From: JACQXM01 sp964569425
GTDB lineage: Bacteria; Planctomycetota; Phycisphaerae; UBA1845
DNA length: 28,401 nucleotides
Direction: 5' to 3'
Assembly (NCBI GenBank): GCA_964569425.1
Contig: CAZMVD010000047.1
Coordinates: forward strand, 1-28,401
The notes under the pieces are model-generated. The model was not told the DNA's origin. It saw only the letters and a program-made list of their open reading frames with translations, and did not search any database. The position numbers and the translations under genes are program-made. Positions within the stretch are counted from its first letter, which is position 1, and each line of letters begins with the position of its first letter. Positions 19,024 through 27,123 of the stretch are shown here, piece by piece.

Positions 19024-19383
19024 TAGTTGCACCAGCCGGCGCGAGGCGCGCCGGTCCGATCATCGAGTGGCAAATTGCCGCATCCGCCTTATGACAAGCG
19101 TTTGGCAGTAAGTATTTTCCCGTACCTACACAGCCGATACATGCAACGGAGTACCTGGCGGTGGGCACTTGACCGGCCGCGCCGATCACTGGGGGTGGAA
19201 TCGTCATGCCTGGCGGATGCACACTGCGGCCGATGCCCTCGATCATCGCATGTCTTCCCGGCGCAGCGGGTGTCGGTCGCGCGGCGTATCGGCGTGCGGC
19301 GCATTGCGCGGGATGGACAAGACAAGACTGAATTCCGGGATGTTGTGTTTCCGGTTGAACGAGTCGTATGGGGAACAGACAGA
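19024..19383. other. Intergenic region after the methyltransferase
   Basis: This 360-base gap contains one strong hairpin at its start (reported separately). The open frame running into the next gene from 19027 has no domain or signal sequence and is more likely leader. I see no RNA gene and no convincing -35/-10 pair. GGGGA about nine bases before the next ATG (19384) is a fair ribosome-binding site. Confidence 0.5.
19036..19054 (+). terminator. Perfect GC hairpin after the OLD-methyltransferase pair
   Basis: CCGGCGCG-AGG-CGCGCCGG forms an 8-bp stem with a 3-base loop, 12 bp after the methyltransferase stop. There is no T-run, so it may be a Rho-assisted terminator or an RNA-stabilising 3' end. 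It marks the end of the unit. Confidence 0.6.
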
Positions 19384-20874
19384 ATGAGTACGTGCCTGAC
19401 GGATCGCCTGGAGTTGAACGGAAAACTGCCCACCCCGCCCGGGGTGGTGGTCCGGTTGTTGGAGCTGACGCGGCAGTCTGATGTATCCACGCGGGACATC
19501 GCCGAAGCGATCGCGATGGACCCGGTATTAACGGCCAAGATACTTCGATTCGTCAACTCGCCCATGGCCGGCGTGGGGCGCGAGGTTTCCTCCCTGCACC
19601 AGGCGGTGGCGCTGCTCGGTGTGCGCGGCGTCAAGATGATGGCGCTCTCGCTGGCGGTGCTGGGCTCGGGAAAGGCGAATGGCTGTGCCGGCTTCCACCA
19701 CGATCAGTTTGTGCTGGAGTCGCTGGCATGCGGCGCTGCGGCGAAAGTGGTCGCGGCGGCCACGCGCTGCTACGCACCGCAGGACGCGTTCGCCGCCGGC
19801 CTGTTGAGCCAGATCGGCCGCGCGGTGCTGGCCGCCGGCGTACCCGCGGAATACGCCCAGGTGCTGAGCCGCGCCAAGCGAGTTCCACACGATCTTCCGC
19901 CGCTGGAACTGGAGGCGTTCGGCCAGCATTACGCCCAGGTGGGTGCTGACCTGCTGCGCCGCTGGGGACTGCCCGAGGCGATTTGCCATGCGGTGCGGCT
20001 CTTCCGCGAAAGTGAGGACGCGGGTAACGCCTCCTCGCTGGCCCATGTACTGGGTGTTGCGGAGCGCGCAGCCGAGGTGATCTGCATCCACGATGGCGCG
20101 TGCCGGCCGGAGGCGGAGGAGTTCGCGGGGGAGTTTCGCCGGTACTTCGCCATGGACGAGCCGTCGGCGCTGGGGCTGCTGGGGGAGATCGCGCGCGAGA
20201 TGGCCGCCATACGCAAGGCGCTGGAAATCTCGAAAGGGCGCGTCCGCTCCGTCGATGAAATCGAATCGGAAGTGCGCGAGCGCATCGCCGAACTGAGCGT
20301 TTCCATGCACCTCGAAAACCAGACCATGGCCCTGCAACAGGCGGACCTGCTCCACCGCGCCACCACCGATGCGCTGACCGGCGTGGGCAACCGCGCCGCC
20401 TTCGACGCGCGCATGCAACTTGAACTCGACCGCGCGGCGCGCGGCGGCACGCCGTTCGCGCTGCTGATGCTGGACGTCGATCACTTCAAGGCGTTCAACG
20501 ACCGGCACGGCCACCAGGCCGGCGACCGCGTGTTGCAGGCGGTGGCGCGCATCCTTGACGACAATCTGCGCAAGGTTGACTACCTCGCCCGGTACGGCGG
20601 CGAGGAATTTGCCGTGATCGCGCCGGAAACGCCCTATGAGGGGGTCCGGCTGCTGGCCGAGCGTCTGCGAACCGCCGTCAGCCATCTCACCGTGCCCTGG
20701 GAAAGCCTGGCGCTGCGGGTGACCGTCAGCGTGGGCGCGGTGTGCTGCGAAAGCGTAGATGCCAATCAGGCAGCCATGGTCATTCGCGCCGCCGATGAGC
20801 AACTGTACCTTGCCAAGTCGCGGGGGCGCAACCGGGTGGAGGCCCGCCGCGACCTGGCGCCGGCCGTATTCTGA
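19384..20874 (+). CDS. HDOD-GGDEF signalling protein (diguanylate cyclase)
   Basis: A 496-residue soluble protein joining an HDOD domain (about 12-205) to a GGDEF domain (about 325-490) through a helical, probably coiled-coil linker (about 290-325). GGDEF domains make cyclic di-GMP from two GTP. The active-site loop is GGEEF (405-409), an active variant, with the upstream LMLDVDHFKAFND metal-binding block. The inhibitory I-site RxxD is also present (R396-K-V-D399, five residues before GGEEF), so product feedback is expected. HDOD is HD-related but non-catalytic and usually a protein-interaction module in signalling or stress regulation. ATG 19384 is chosen because the HDOD core begins just after it. 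Confidence 0.95.
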   Translation: MSTCLTDRLELNGKLPTPPGVVVRLLELTRQSDVSTRDIAEAIAMDPVLTAKILRFVNSPMAGVGREVSSLHQAVALLGVRGVKMMALSLAVLGSGKANGCAGFHHDQFVLESLACGAAAKVVAAATRCYAPQDAFAAGLLSQIGRAVLAAGVPAEYAQVLSRAKRVPHDLPPLELEAFGQHYAQVGADLLRRWGLPEAICHAVRLFRESEDAGNASSLAHVLGVAERAAEVICIHDGACRPEAEEFAGEFRRYFAMDEPSALGLLGEIAREMAAIRKALEISKGRVRSVDEIESEVRERIAELSVSMHLENQTMALQQADLLHRATTDALTGVGNRAAFDARMQLELDRAARGGTPFALLMLDVDHFKAFNDRHGHQAGDRVLQAVARILDDNLRKVDYLARYGGEEFAVIAPETPYEGVRLLAERLRTAVSHLTVPWESLALRVTVSVGAVCCESVDANQAAMVIRAADEQLYLAKSRGRNRVEARRDLAPAVF

Positions 20875-21101
20875 GCGCCATCGCATGGGCGGGCGGCGCC
20901 CGCTTTACATGGTGGCGTGGTCTGGGGTTCGCTGGTCGCCGCAGGCGACGGCCAACGGCCGCCGGCTCGCTTGCGCGCCGCGCTGTGCGGCCATCCGATC
21001 GCAACCGGGGCAGCCGGGTAGTCGCACCGTGATCCGGCGTTGCCACGCGGGCCTGCCCGCTCGCCCGCCAATCGCCACTGTTTGATCGCCACGGTCCGGT
21101 C
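20875..21101. other. Convergent intergenic gap, no feature seen
   Basis: This gap of 227 bp separates the convergent HDOD-GGDEF gene and the following minus-strand gene. I see no gene, no clear terminator and no repeat. Confidence 0.4.
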
Positions 21102-22436
21102 CTACTCTGCCTCCTTGATCGTGAACCGCCGGGTCACCGCCGGAGGACGGGCGAATTCCCATTCGGCAAACGCGCTCTCCAGCATGGTCGCGATGGTGGG
21201 CGTCAGGAGCCCCGAGAAGCGTTTGCGGTCATTGATGGTGACGGTGACCGGGCGTGTCCAGTCGAGCGCGTCGAGCGGGAGGCGGAGTTCGAGTTCCTCG
21301 ACGTGTCGAGTGCGCAGGTGGATGGACTGGCCGTCGATCCGTCCCTGCACCATGGCGAGATGTTCTTCGAGCACTTCGCGAATGTAATGGTCGCGATCGG
21401 TGCGCGGCGCGGTCAGGATGGCGAGTTCCTCGCCCTTCCATGCCTCCCCGGTCAGCCGCGTCACCTTCACCCAGCCGAGATCGCCCTGCGCGGGGAAGCG
21501 GAACCACAGCGTGAAGTCGCCATAGGGACTGGGGCGGCGGGTGGAGAGAAGCCGCTGGGCTGCGCCGCGAATGCTCGACATGTCGTCGCCGCCGGTCGAG
21601 TTCGCCAGCGTGATGGGCAATTTCTCGCGCCGCGCAATCTCGACCATGATTTGTTGCGCGGCATGTAGGGTCGCGGCGCGCGGATTTTCCGCGGCGAGGG
21701 AGGCCGGAACGAGACCGGTCAGCACGGGTGTGCGTCGCAGGTTGGGTAGCAGCAGTTCGTACAGATGGGCGGGATAGGGAAGGTCGGGTCGGCCGGCCAA
21801 CAATACGGCCCCCGCGAACGCACGGGGGCGCATCAGCGCCAGCATCCAGGCACCATCGGGCGCGGGGCTCACCAGCGCGGACAGAAACATGCGGTCGGCA
21901 TCAACACGGAGTTGGCGGCGGATGGCGAAGAGGATGTCGTCGAACAGGGCCACGGCCTCGTCGCTCTCATGGAAAGCCGCGGGAATCCGACGGTTGGCGC
22001 TGGCGATGATGTACGGGTCGGCGGCTTCTTTGAAAAAGGAGCGGGCCGCGGCGGCGGACTGCTGGAGGTCGGCTTGCTCATCGTCGACAAGCAACAGCAG
22101 CGGGTGCTCGCGCTCGGGAGCATATTCCTTCGGGGCGGCACAATGAATGACCAGCGTTTCCCCGTTTTTTCGCTTGAACGATATGCTGCGGCCTTCCGGA
22201 GTGACAGGCTCCCACAAGTTCACCGCGAGCAGCGCCGCGGCGGCGGTGGCGGCGGAACCGTGGGCGGCCTTTTCGATCCGGGGGGCTATGGCGGCGCGTT
22301 CCCGGACGTCGTCAGTGCGGAAGTACTCCTCGACCATGGCGATCAGGGCGGGGGAGAGGGGGCTGTCGAGGCTGGGTGGCTGCGCGGAGGGAACGATGGA
22401 AAGTGTCAGTAATATGGCACTGGTCAGCAGGCACAT
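21102..22436 (-). CDS. Secreted protein, degenerate alpha/beta-hydrolase-like
   Basis: A 444-residue exported protein, function unknown. Residues 1-18 are a signal peptide (LLTSAILLTLSIVPSAQ). The middle (about 95-300) is laid out like an esterase/PHB-depolymerase alpha/beta hydrolase: a beta strand HPLLLLVDDE, then RQLRVDADRMFLSA and FAGAVLLAGRPDLP, which usually flank the nucleophile elbow. In that place is SALVSPAPDGAW (186-197), not GxSxG, so catalysis is doubtful. The C-terminal part carries beta-like strands (VEELELRLPLDALDW, PVTVTINDRKRFSG). GGAG lies seven bases before the ATG (22434-22436). It could be a binding or structural protein derived from an esterase. Confidence 0.65.
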   Translation of the reverse strand: MCLLTSAILLTLSIVPSAQPPSLDSPLSPALIAMVEEYFRTDDVRERAAIAPRIEKAAHGSAATAAAALLAVNLWEPVTPEGRSISFKRKNGETLVIHCAAPKEYAPEREHPLLLLVDDEQADLQQSAAAARSFFKEAADPYIIASANRRIPAAFHESDEAVALFDDILFAIRRQLRVDADRMFLSALVSPAPDGAWMLALMRPRAFAGAVLLAGRPDLPYPAHLYELLLPNLRRTPVLTGLVPASLAAENPRAATLHAAQQIMVEIARREKLPITLANSTGGDDMSSIRGAAQRLLSTRRPSPYGDFTLWFRFPAQGDLGWVKVTRLTGEAWKGEELAILTAPRTDRDHYIREVLEEHLAMVQGRIDGQSIHLRTRHVEELELRLPLDALDWTRPVTVTINDRKRFSGLLTPTIATMLESAFAEWEFARPPAVTRRFTIKEAE

Positions 22437-22467
22437 GATCGGGCTCCAGGGTGGTGCGGTTTGTCAT

Positions 22468-22582
22468 GACCGGCTGGAAAGCCGGTCCCCCAGCGCTTGG
22501 GCACGATGCCGGTGTCATACATCCGGCCGGCAGAGACGCCGGCCCCACTGTGCGCCCAAACGAGGCCGGCGACACACGCCGG
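22468..22582. repeat. Cluster of three GC hairpin repeats
   Basis: Three stem-loops share a CCGGC...GCCGG core. The first, GACCGGCT-GGAA-AGCCGGTC (22468-22487), matches 1083-1102 in 19 of 20 bases over 22470-22489. The second, GGCCGGC-AGAGAC-GCCGGCC, is at 22525-22544. The third, CCGGC-GACACAC-GCCGG, is at 22566-22582. They fill the gap between the secreted protein and the S24 repressor. This REP-like family is dispersed. Confidence 0.8.
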
Positions 22583-22610
22583 GGTGGTCCCCATTGTGAG
22601 AACGTGTCCA

Positions 22611-23273
22611 TTATAGTTCGCGGCAAACGAGGCGCACCACGATTCCCTGAATCGAAAATTCACGCGAGGGATCGATGAGCAGCGGCGGCACGCGCGGGTT
22701 ATCGCCGCGGAGGATGATGATCGGCTCGCCGCCGCGCCACTCCACGCTCACGCGCTTGAGCGTCGGCTGGCCATCGACCAGGCAGGCGCATACCCGCCCC
22801 TGCACCAGCTCCGGATCCACGTCCGGGCGATAGTGGACCAGCACGATATCCCCCGGCTTGAGCGTCGGCTCCATACTGTCGAACGACAGCCGCAGGCAGT
22901 AATGATCCGGCGACCACTGATGGCGAAGCACCGGGAACATCTCGAGCTGCTCCTGCGATTCAGCCGGTGGCCCGGCGGGTATGGTCCCGTGCAACGGCAG
23001 CTCGCAGGTGTCCAGCGGTTGGGGGGTGTCGTGTTCACGCCCGCCGCCGATAAGCACGCCCTGGGGCAGATTGAGCGCCACCGCGAGGGCATCGAGCGTT
23101 CGGGGACGCGGGTTGGCGAGGTCGCGTTCGATGGCCGAGATGTAACCCTGGTTTACGTTGGCCGCGGCGGCAAGCTCCGCCTGCGACAGCCCCGACTCGC
23201 GGCGCAAACGGCGAACGCGGGCCCCGATGGACTCGGCCGCGCGACGCGCGATCTGACTTTCATTGTTTTTCAC
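22611..23273 (-). CDS. XRE-S24 autocleaving repressor (CI/LexA-like)
   Basis: A 220-residue repressor with an N-terminal XRE helix-turn-helix (about 17-70) and a C-terminal peptidase S24 domain (about 95-215). The self-cleavage serine is S133 in SFDSMEPTLKPGD, the general base is K173 (TLKRV), and the likely cleavage bond is A100-G101 in GTIPAGPP. RecA-stimulated self-cleavage on DNA damage would release repression, as for phage CI or HdiR proteins. It differs from classical LexA in having an XRE rather than a winged-helix N-terminus. The start is GTG (23271-23273). An imperfect 20-bp palindrome immediately upstream suggests autoregulation. No phage genes are seen nearby. Confidence 0.92.
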   Translation of the reverse strand: MKNNESQIARRAAESIGARVRRLRRESGLSQAELAAAANVNQGYISAIERDLANPRPRTLDALAVALNLPQGVLIGGGREHDTPQPLDTCELPLHGTIPAGPPAESQEQLEMFPVLRHQWSPDHYCLRLSFDSMEPTLKPGDIVLVHYRPDVDPELVQGRVCACLVDGQPTLKRVSVEWRGGEPIIILRGDNPRVPPLLIDPSREFSIQGIVVRLVCREL

Positions 23274-23281
23274 GCATGGAT

Positions 23282-23301
23282 ATTACTGGTTGAGCAATAA
23301 T
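23282..23301. promoter_or_regulatory. Palindromic operator upstream of the S24 repressor
   Basis: ATTACTG-N6-CAATAAT has half-sites matching at 6 of 7 positions, eight bases before the repressor start. It is unusually AT-rich for this region. The likely ligand is the adjacent repressor; this is inferred. Confidence 0.65.
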
Positions 23302-23350
23302 CGGACAATCGCGCCACGCATGGTATGTGCGCGCTGCGGGCGCGGTCGGA

Positions 23351-24337
23351 CTATTCGGCGACCCGGACAACGACCTTGCCCATCGGTCCGGCGGCGAGCC
23401 GGGCGAAGGCCTCCCTGAGCTGGTCGAAGGGGAAGACCGAATCGACCAGCGGCCGGGCGCTGGTGCGGTGAAGCAGGCCGACGATTTCGGTCCAGGCGCT
23501 CTGCGCTGCTGCCCCTTTGTAATCGTGGACCGCGACACCGCCGATGCGGATGCGGCGGAAAATGAGCTTGGCCGTTTGAAATTCGGGAACGGTTCCGCCC
23601 AACATGCCCACCACGCTGAGCCGTCCGCCGAAGCCGAGCGTGTCGAGCACCGAGTTGAATAGTTCGCCCGCGATGTTATCGACGATGAGGTCGACGCCCC
23701 TTTTCGCCGTGAACTCGCGCACGCGGCGCTTGAGTTCGGGATCGGCGGGGTCGAGCACCAGGTCGGCACCCAGTTTGCGCAGTCGTTCGCTCTTTTCGGC
23801 GCTGCGCGACAGGGCGATCACGCGATGGCCTGCGGCTTTGGCCAGGTGGAGCGCGGCCACGCCCACGCCGCCCGAAGCGCCCGTGATGAGCACCGTGGCG
23901 CCGGTCAGCGGTCCCCACTGATTCAGGGCCTGGTGCGCCGTCAGGTACACCAGGGGCGCGGCGGCGCACTGGGCATCCTCCCAACCGGCGGGTGGGGGGA
24001 CCAGCACTTCAGCGGGGACCGTGACGAACTCGGCCAGGGTGCCGGGCTTATCGACGCCGGCATCGCCGCGGAGCACGGCCGCGCGGTCGCCGGGGCGCCA
24101 ATCGGTCACACCTGGTCCGACGCATTCGACGATGCCGAAGGCGTCGCGCCCCAGGATGTGGGGCAGGGTGGGTTTGGCGGGGTAGAGGTTCTCCGCCAGA
24201 AAGCGATCGGCGGGGTTGAGCGCGGCGAAGTGCACGCGCAGGCGCACCTCACCGGCGCCGGGATTGGGCGGTGGAACGTCGTTCGCCAGGCGCAACGCGC
24301 CGAGTCCCTGGAATCCATCAAGCAGCCAGGCTTTCAT
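23351..24337 (-). CDS. NAD(P)H:quinone oxidoreductase-like MDR enzyme
   Basis: A 328-residue medium-chain dehydrogenase/reductase of the quinone-oxidoreductase type. The GroES-like half starts at residue 1 and carries NPADRFLAEN and PHILGRDAFGIVECVGPGV (59-77). The Rossmann half has the NADPH-binding loop TGASGGVGVAA (152-162) and the following SRSAEKSERLRKLGAD. The cysteine cluster of zinc alcohol dehydrogenases is missing, as expected for zinc-independent reductases acting on quinones or enones. The true substrate is unknown. ATG (24335-24337) with GGAG about nine bases upstream. It lies between the repressor and mnmA on the same strand with gaps of about 80 bp. Confidence 0.93.
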   Translation of the reverse strand: MKAWLLDGFQGLGALRLANDVPPPNPGAGEVRLRVHFAALNPADRFLAENLYPAKPTLPHILGRDAFGIVECVGPGVTDWRPGDRAAVLRGDAGVDKPGTLAEFVTVPAEVLVPPPAGWEDAQCAAAPLVYLTAHQALNQWGPLTGATVLITGASGGVGVAALHLAKAAGHRVIALSRSAEKSERLRKLGADLVLDPADPELKRRVREFTAKRGVDLIVDNIAGELFNSVLDTLGFGGRLSVVGMLGGTVPEFQTAKLIFRRIRIGGVAVHDYKGAAAQSAWTEIVGLLHRTSARPLVDSVFPFDQLREAFARLAAGPMGKVVVRVAE

Positions 24338-24425
24338 CGCTGATGACTCCGCGGTCGCATCACTACCGGCTCCCTAAGGGAATGAACGGGCGTAAGCGGA
24401 TCGCCGCGCGGCAGGGCCGCCGCCG

Positions 24426-25685
24426 TCAAGCCGAACAGGGCGCCGCGATCCACCCGCCGCCGAGCACGCGGTCGCCATCGTACAGCACCACCGCCTGCCC
24501 GGGCGTGACCGCCTTTTGCGGCTCGTCGAACAGCACGCGGAATCGGCCCTTTTTCAGCGGATACACGGTCGCCGCCGCCGCTGCGTGCTGGTAGCGAATC
24601 TGTGCCGCGGCGCGGAAGGGTTCCGCCGGCGGATCGACGAGGTAGTTCACGCGTTCCGCGACCAGTCCCGCGCTGCACAGCGCCGCCGCGTCTCCGAGTG
24701 TCACGCGATTGTCAGCGACTTCAAGGCCGGTGACGTACACCGGGCGCCCCGCGGCAATGCCCAGCCCGCGGCGCTGCCCGATGGTGTAATGCCCGATTCC
24801 CTCGTGCCGCCCGAGCACGCGGCCCGCAGCGTCCACCACCTCGCCGGGCACGAACGCATCCGGTCGCCGCTGCCGGACCACTCGCGCATAGTCGCGATCG
24901 GGCACAAAGCAGATCTCCACCGAGTCCGGCTTGTCGCGGTTGGGCAGCTCGTAGCGCGCCGCCAGCGCGCGTACGTCGCGCTTTTCCATGCCCCCGATCG
25001 GGAACAATGCGCGATCGAGCACCCCGCGCGCCAGGCCGAACAGCACATACGACTGGTCCTTCCGCCGATCGCGGGCGCGCCACAACTCTCCCCGTCCCTG
25101 ATGCCGCTCCACCCGTGCATAATGACCGGTGGCGATGTATCGTGCCCCGACCGCGTCCGCATATTCGACCACGCGCCCGAACTTCAGCCGGTCGTTGCAC
25201 ACCACGCAGGGATTGGGCGTGCGGCCGCGCGCGTATTCGTCGGCGAAATAGTCGATCAGCTCGTCGAAATCGTGCTCGAAGTTCAGCGCGTAAAACGGGA
25301 TGCCCAGCAGCCCCGCCACGTAGCGCGCATCCGCGGCGTCGTTGGCACTGCAGCAACCCTGGTGTGGGCGGGATGCCGCCGCGGGCGACGCCGGCAGAGG
25401 GTCCACGACGTTGAGCGCGCGACCGCCGCGGGGCGAATGCGGAATGCGGACGGCGGAGGGCGGAGCCTCGCCACGGGGCGCCCCGACGCCACTTGCCCGC
25501 CCGGCGGTCTCGCCGTTCGCACAAGCGACGGGCTGCGGTTCGAGGGACTCGGCGGGCGCAGCGGCGCCGTGGCGCATGAACAGCCCCAGCACCTCGTAGC
25601 CCTGCTCCACGAGCAGGCACGCGGCCACGCTGGAATCCACCCCGCCGCTCATCGCGACGACGACTTTTTCACGCTTCCCGGGCAT
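24426..25685 (-). CDS. mnmA: tRNA-specific 2-thiouridylase MnmA with a long insertion
   Basis: A 419-residue MnmA, which adds sulfur to C2 of the wobble uridine in tRNAs for Lys, Glu and Gln. The PP-loop SGGVDSS (13-19), C160 in NPCVVCND (158-165) and C259 in SVEICFVPD are the ATP-binding and catalytic residues. The GHYTIGQRRGLG block (298-309) is typical. Between residues about 41 and 108 there is a low-complexity Ala/Pro/Arg-rich insertion where E. coli MnmA has a short loop; its DNA (about 25360-25565) includes a heptamer repeat. ATG 25683-25685 is chosen because the PP-loop follows at once; the frame extends further upstream without homology. The ribosome-binding site is weak. Confidence 0.96.
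   Translation of the reverse strand: MPGKREKVVVAMSGGVDSSVAACLLVEQGYEVLGLFMRHGAAAPAESLEPQPVACANGETAGRASGVGAPRGEAPPSAVRIPHSPRGGRALNVVDPLPASPAAASRPHQGCCSANDAADARYVAGLLGIPFYALNFEHDFDELIDYFADEYARGRTPNPCVVCNDRLKFGRVVEYADAVGARYIATGHYARVERHQGRGELWRARDRRKDQSYVLFGLARGVLDRALFPIGGMEKRDVRALAARYELPNRDKPDSVEICFVPDRDYARVVRQRRPDAFVPGEVVDAAGRVLGRHEGIGHYTIGQRRGLGIAAGRPVYVTGLEVADNRVTLGDAAALCSAGLVAERVNYLVDPPAEPFRAAAQIRYQHAAAAATVYPLKKGRFRVLFDEPQKAVTPGQAVVLYDGDRVLGGGWIAAPCSA
25433..25467. repeat. Heptamer repeat inside mnmA
   Basis: Five 7-base units, GCGAATG, CGGAATG, CGGACGG, CGGAGGG and CGGAGCC, are arranged head to tail. They lie within the insertion in the coding sequence. The 21-base triple repeat preserves frame. 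Confidence 0.65.
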
Positions 25686-25834
25686 ATCAGGCGTGGATTC
25701 TACCCCCGCCCGGGGAAATTGGCCAAGCCGGCGCTGCAGCGCTTTCACACGCACCGAGGGAACGCGCCACGCGTACCGAACTCGCTGTCGCACTTACGCG
25801 CGCATCATCACGCGCAGTTCTTCATGCCGCTTTC

Positions 25835-25869
25835 CGCATTCGCCATTCCCGATTCGCCATTCGCCATTC
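25835..25869. repeat. RCCATTC heptamer tandem repeat
   Basis: Five 7-mers, CGCATTC, GCCATTC, CCGATTC, GCCATTC and GCCATTC, stand 3 bp beyond the 3' end of the glutamate dehydrogenase gene (which ends at 25873). It is in the gap between mnmA and gdh. The remaining bases of 25686-25834 show nothing else. Confidence 0.85.
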
Positions 25870-25872
25870 TTC

Positions 25873-27123
25873 CTACACCCATCCGCGGATCTTGCACGCC
25901 TCGGCCACGCGGGCCACGGCGACCATGTACGCGTTCAGGCGGTTGTGCACCTTGGTCTTCTTGGACATTTCGTACACCGCGCGATAGGCCTCGGTCATCT
26001 TGCGATCGAGCTGCTGGTGCACGTCCTCCAGCGTCCAATAGTAGTTGTAGGTGTTCTGCACCTGCTCGAAATAGGAGACGGTGACGCCGCCGGCGTTGGC
26101 CAGGAAGTCGGGCAGGACATAGATGCCCTTTTCGAAGAGAATCTTGTCGGCTTCCGGGGTGGTGGGGCCGTTGGCCAACTCGCACATGATCTTGGCCTTG
26201 ATGTTGCCCGCGTTCCGCGCCGTGATTACGCCCTCCAGCGCCGACGGGTACAGAATGTCGCATTGCAGCTCCAGCAGTTCCTGGTTCGAGATGGGCTTGG
26301 TCCCCGGGAAGTTGGCCACCGCGCCGGTTTCCAGCTTGTGCTTGACCAGCGCCTTGGGGTCGATGCCGTCCTTGGACATTACGCCGCCGCGAGAATCGCT
26401 GGCCGCGATCAATGTGCCGCCGCCCAGTATCTCGGGGTGCAGCGTGGCGGCGAACTGGCCGGCATTGCCGAAGCCCTGAATGGCGTACGAACTGCGGCGC
26501 ACGTCGAGGTTGAGCGCCTTGGCCGCCTCGCGGACGCAGTAAATGCCGCCGCGCGCGGTGGCATCGCCCCGCCCCTGCGACCCGCCGATGGCCAGCGGCT
26601 TTCCGGTGATCATGCCGGGGTGCGAATGGCCCATCAACACCTCATATTCATCCATCATCCATGCCATGATCTGCGGCGTGGTGTAGACGTCCGGCGCGGG
26701 CACGTCGCGGTGGACGCCCAGTTCGCGGCCCACCGCGCGAATGTAGGTGCGGGCCAGCCGCTCCTTCTCCGCTTCTGACAGCTCCTTGGGGTTGCAGGTG
26801 ATGCCGCCCTTGCCGCCGCCCAGCGGAATATCCACCACCGACGTCTTCCAGGTCATCCACGCCGCCAGTGCGCGCACCGTGTCGATGGTCTCCTCCGGGT
26901 GCCAGCGCAGGCCGCCCTTGGTCGGTCCGCGCGCGTTGTTGTATTGCACGCGATAGCCCTTGAAGATCCGCGTGGTGCCGTTGTCCATCTTGAGGGGCAG
27001 CGTGAAGTGGTATTCGCGCATCGGCCAGCGGAGAAATTCGTGCGTGGCGGCGTCGAGGCCCAATCGCTGTGCGGCCTCGTCAAGCTGTTGTTGGGCAATG
27101 GCAAACGGGTTCAACTCGGACAT
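25873..27123 (-). CDS. gdhA: Glutamate dehydrogenase
   Basis: A 416-residue glutamate dehydrogenase, which interconverts glutamate and 2-oxoglutarate plus ammonia. K69 (GPTKGGLRWHP), K93 (TWKTSVVDIP) and catalytic K105 (LGGGKGGITCNP) are at the usual substrate sites, and GFGNAG (217-222) is the dinucleotide-binding turn. An acidic residue follows the next strand (ASDSRG, D243), which favours NAD over NADP in this family, so the enzyme may be mainly catabolic; this is inferred. ATG 27121-27123 has AGGAG eight bases upstream, overriding a longer frame from 27216. Length agrees with the hexameric bacterial type of about 415 residues. Confidence 0.97.
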   Translation of the reverse strand: MSELNPFAIAQQQLDEAAQRLGLDAATHEFLRWPMREYHFTLPLKMDNGTTRIFKGYRVQYNNARGPTKGGLRWHPEETIDTVRALAAWMTWKTSVVDIPLGGGKGGITCNPKELSEAEKERLARTYIRAVGRELGVHRDVPAPDVYTTPQIMAWMMDEYEVLMGHSHPGMITGKPLAIGGSQGRGDATARGGIYCVREAAKALNLDVRRSSYAIQGFGNAGQFAATLHPEILGGGTLIAASDSRGGVMSKDGIDPKALVKHKLETGAVANFPGTKPISNQELLELQCDILYPSALEGVITARNAGNIKAKIMCELANGPTTPEADKILFEKGIYVLPDFLANAGGVTVSYFEQVQNTYNYYWTLEDVHQQLDRKMTEAYRAVYEMSKKTKVHNRLNAYMVAVARVAEACKIRGWV

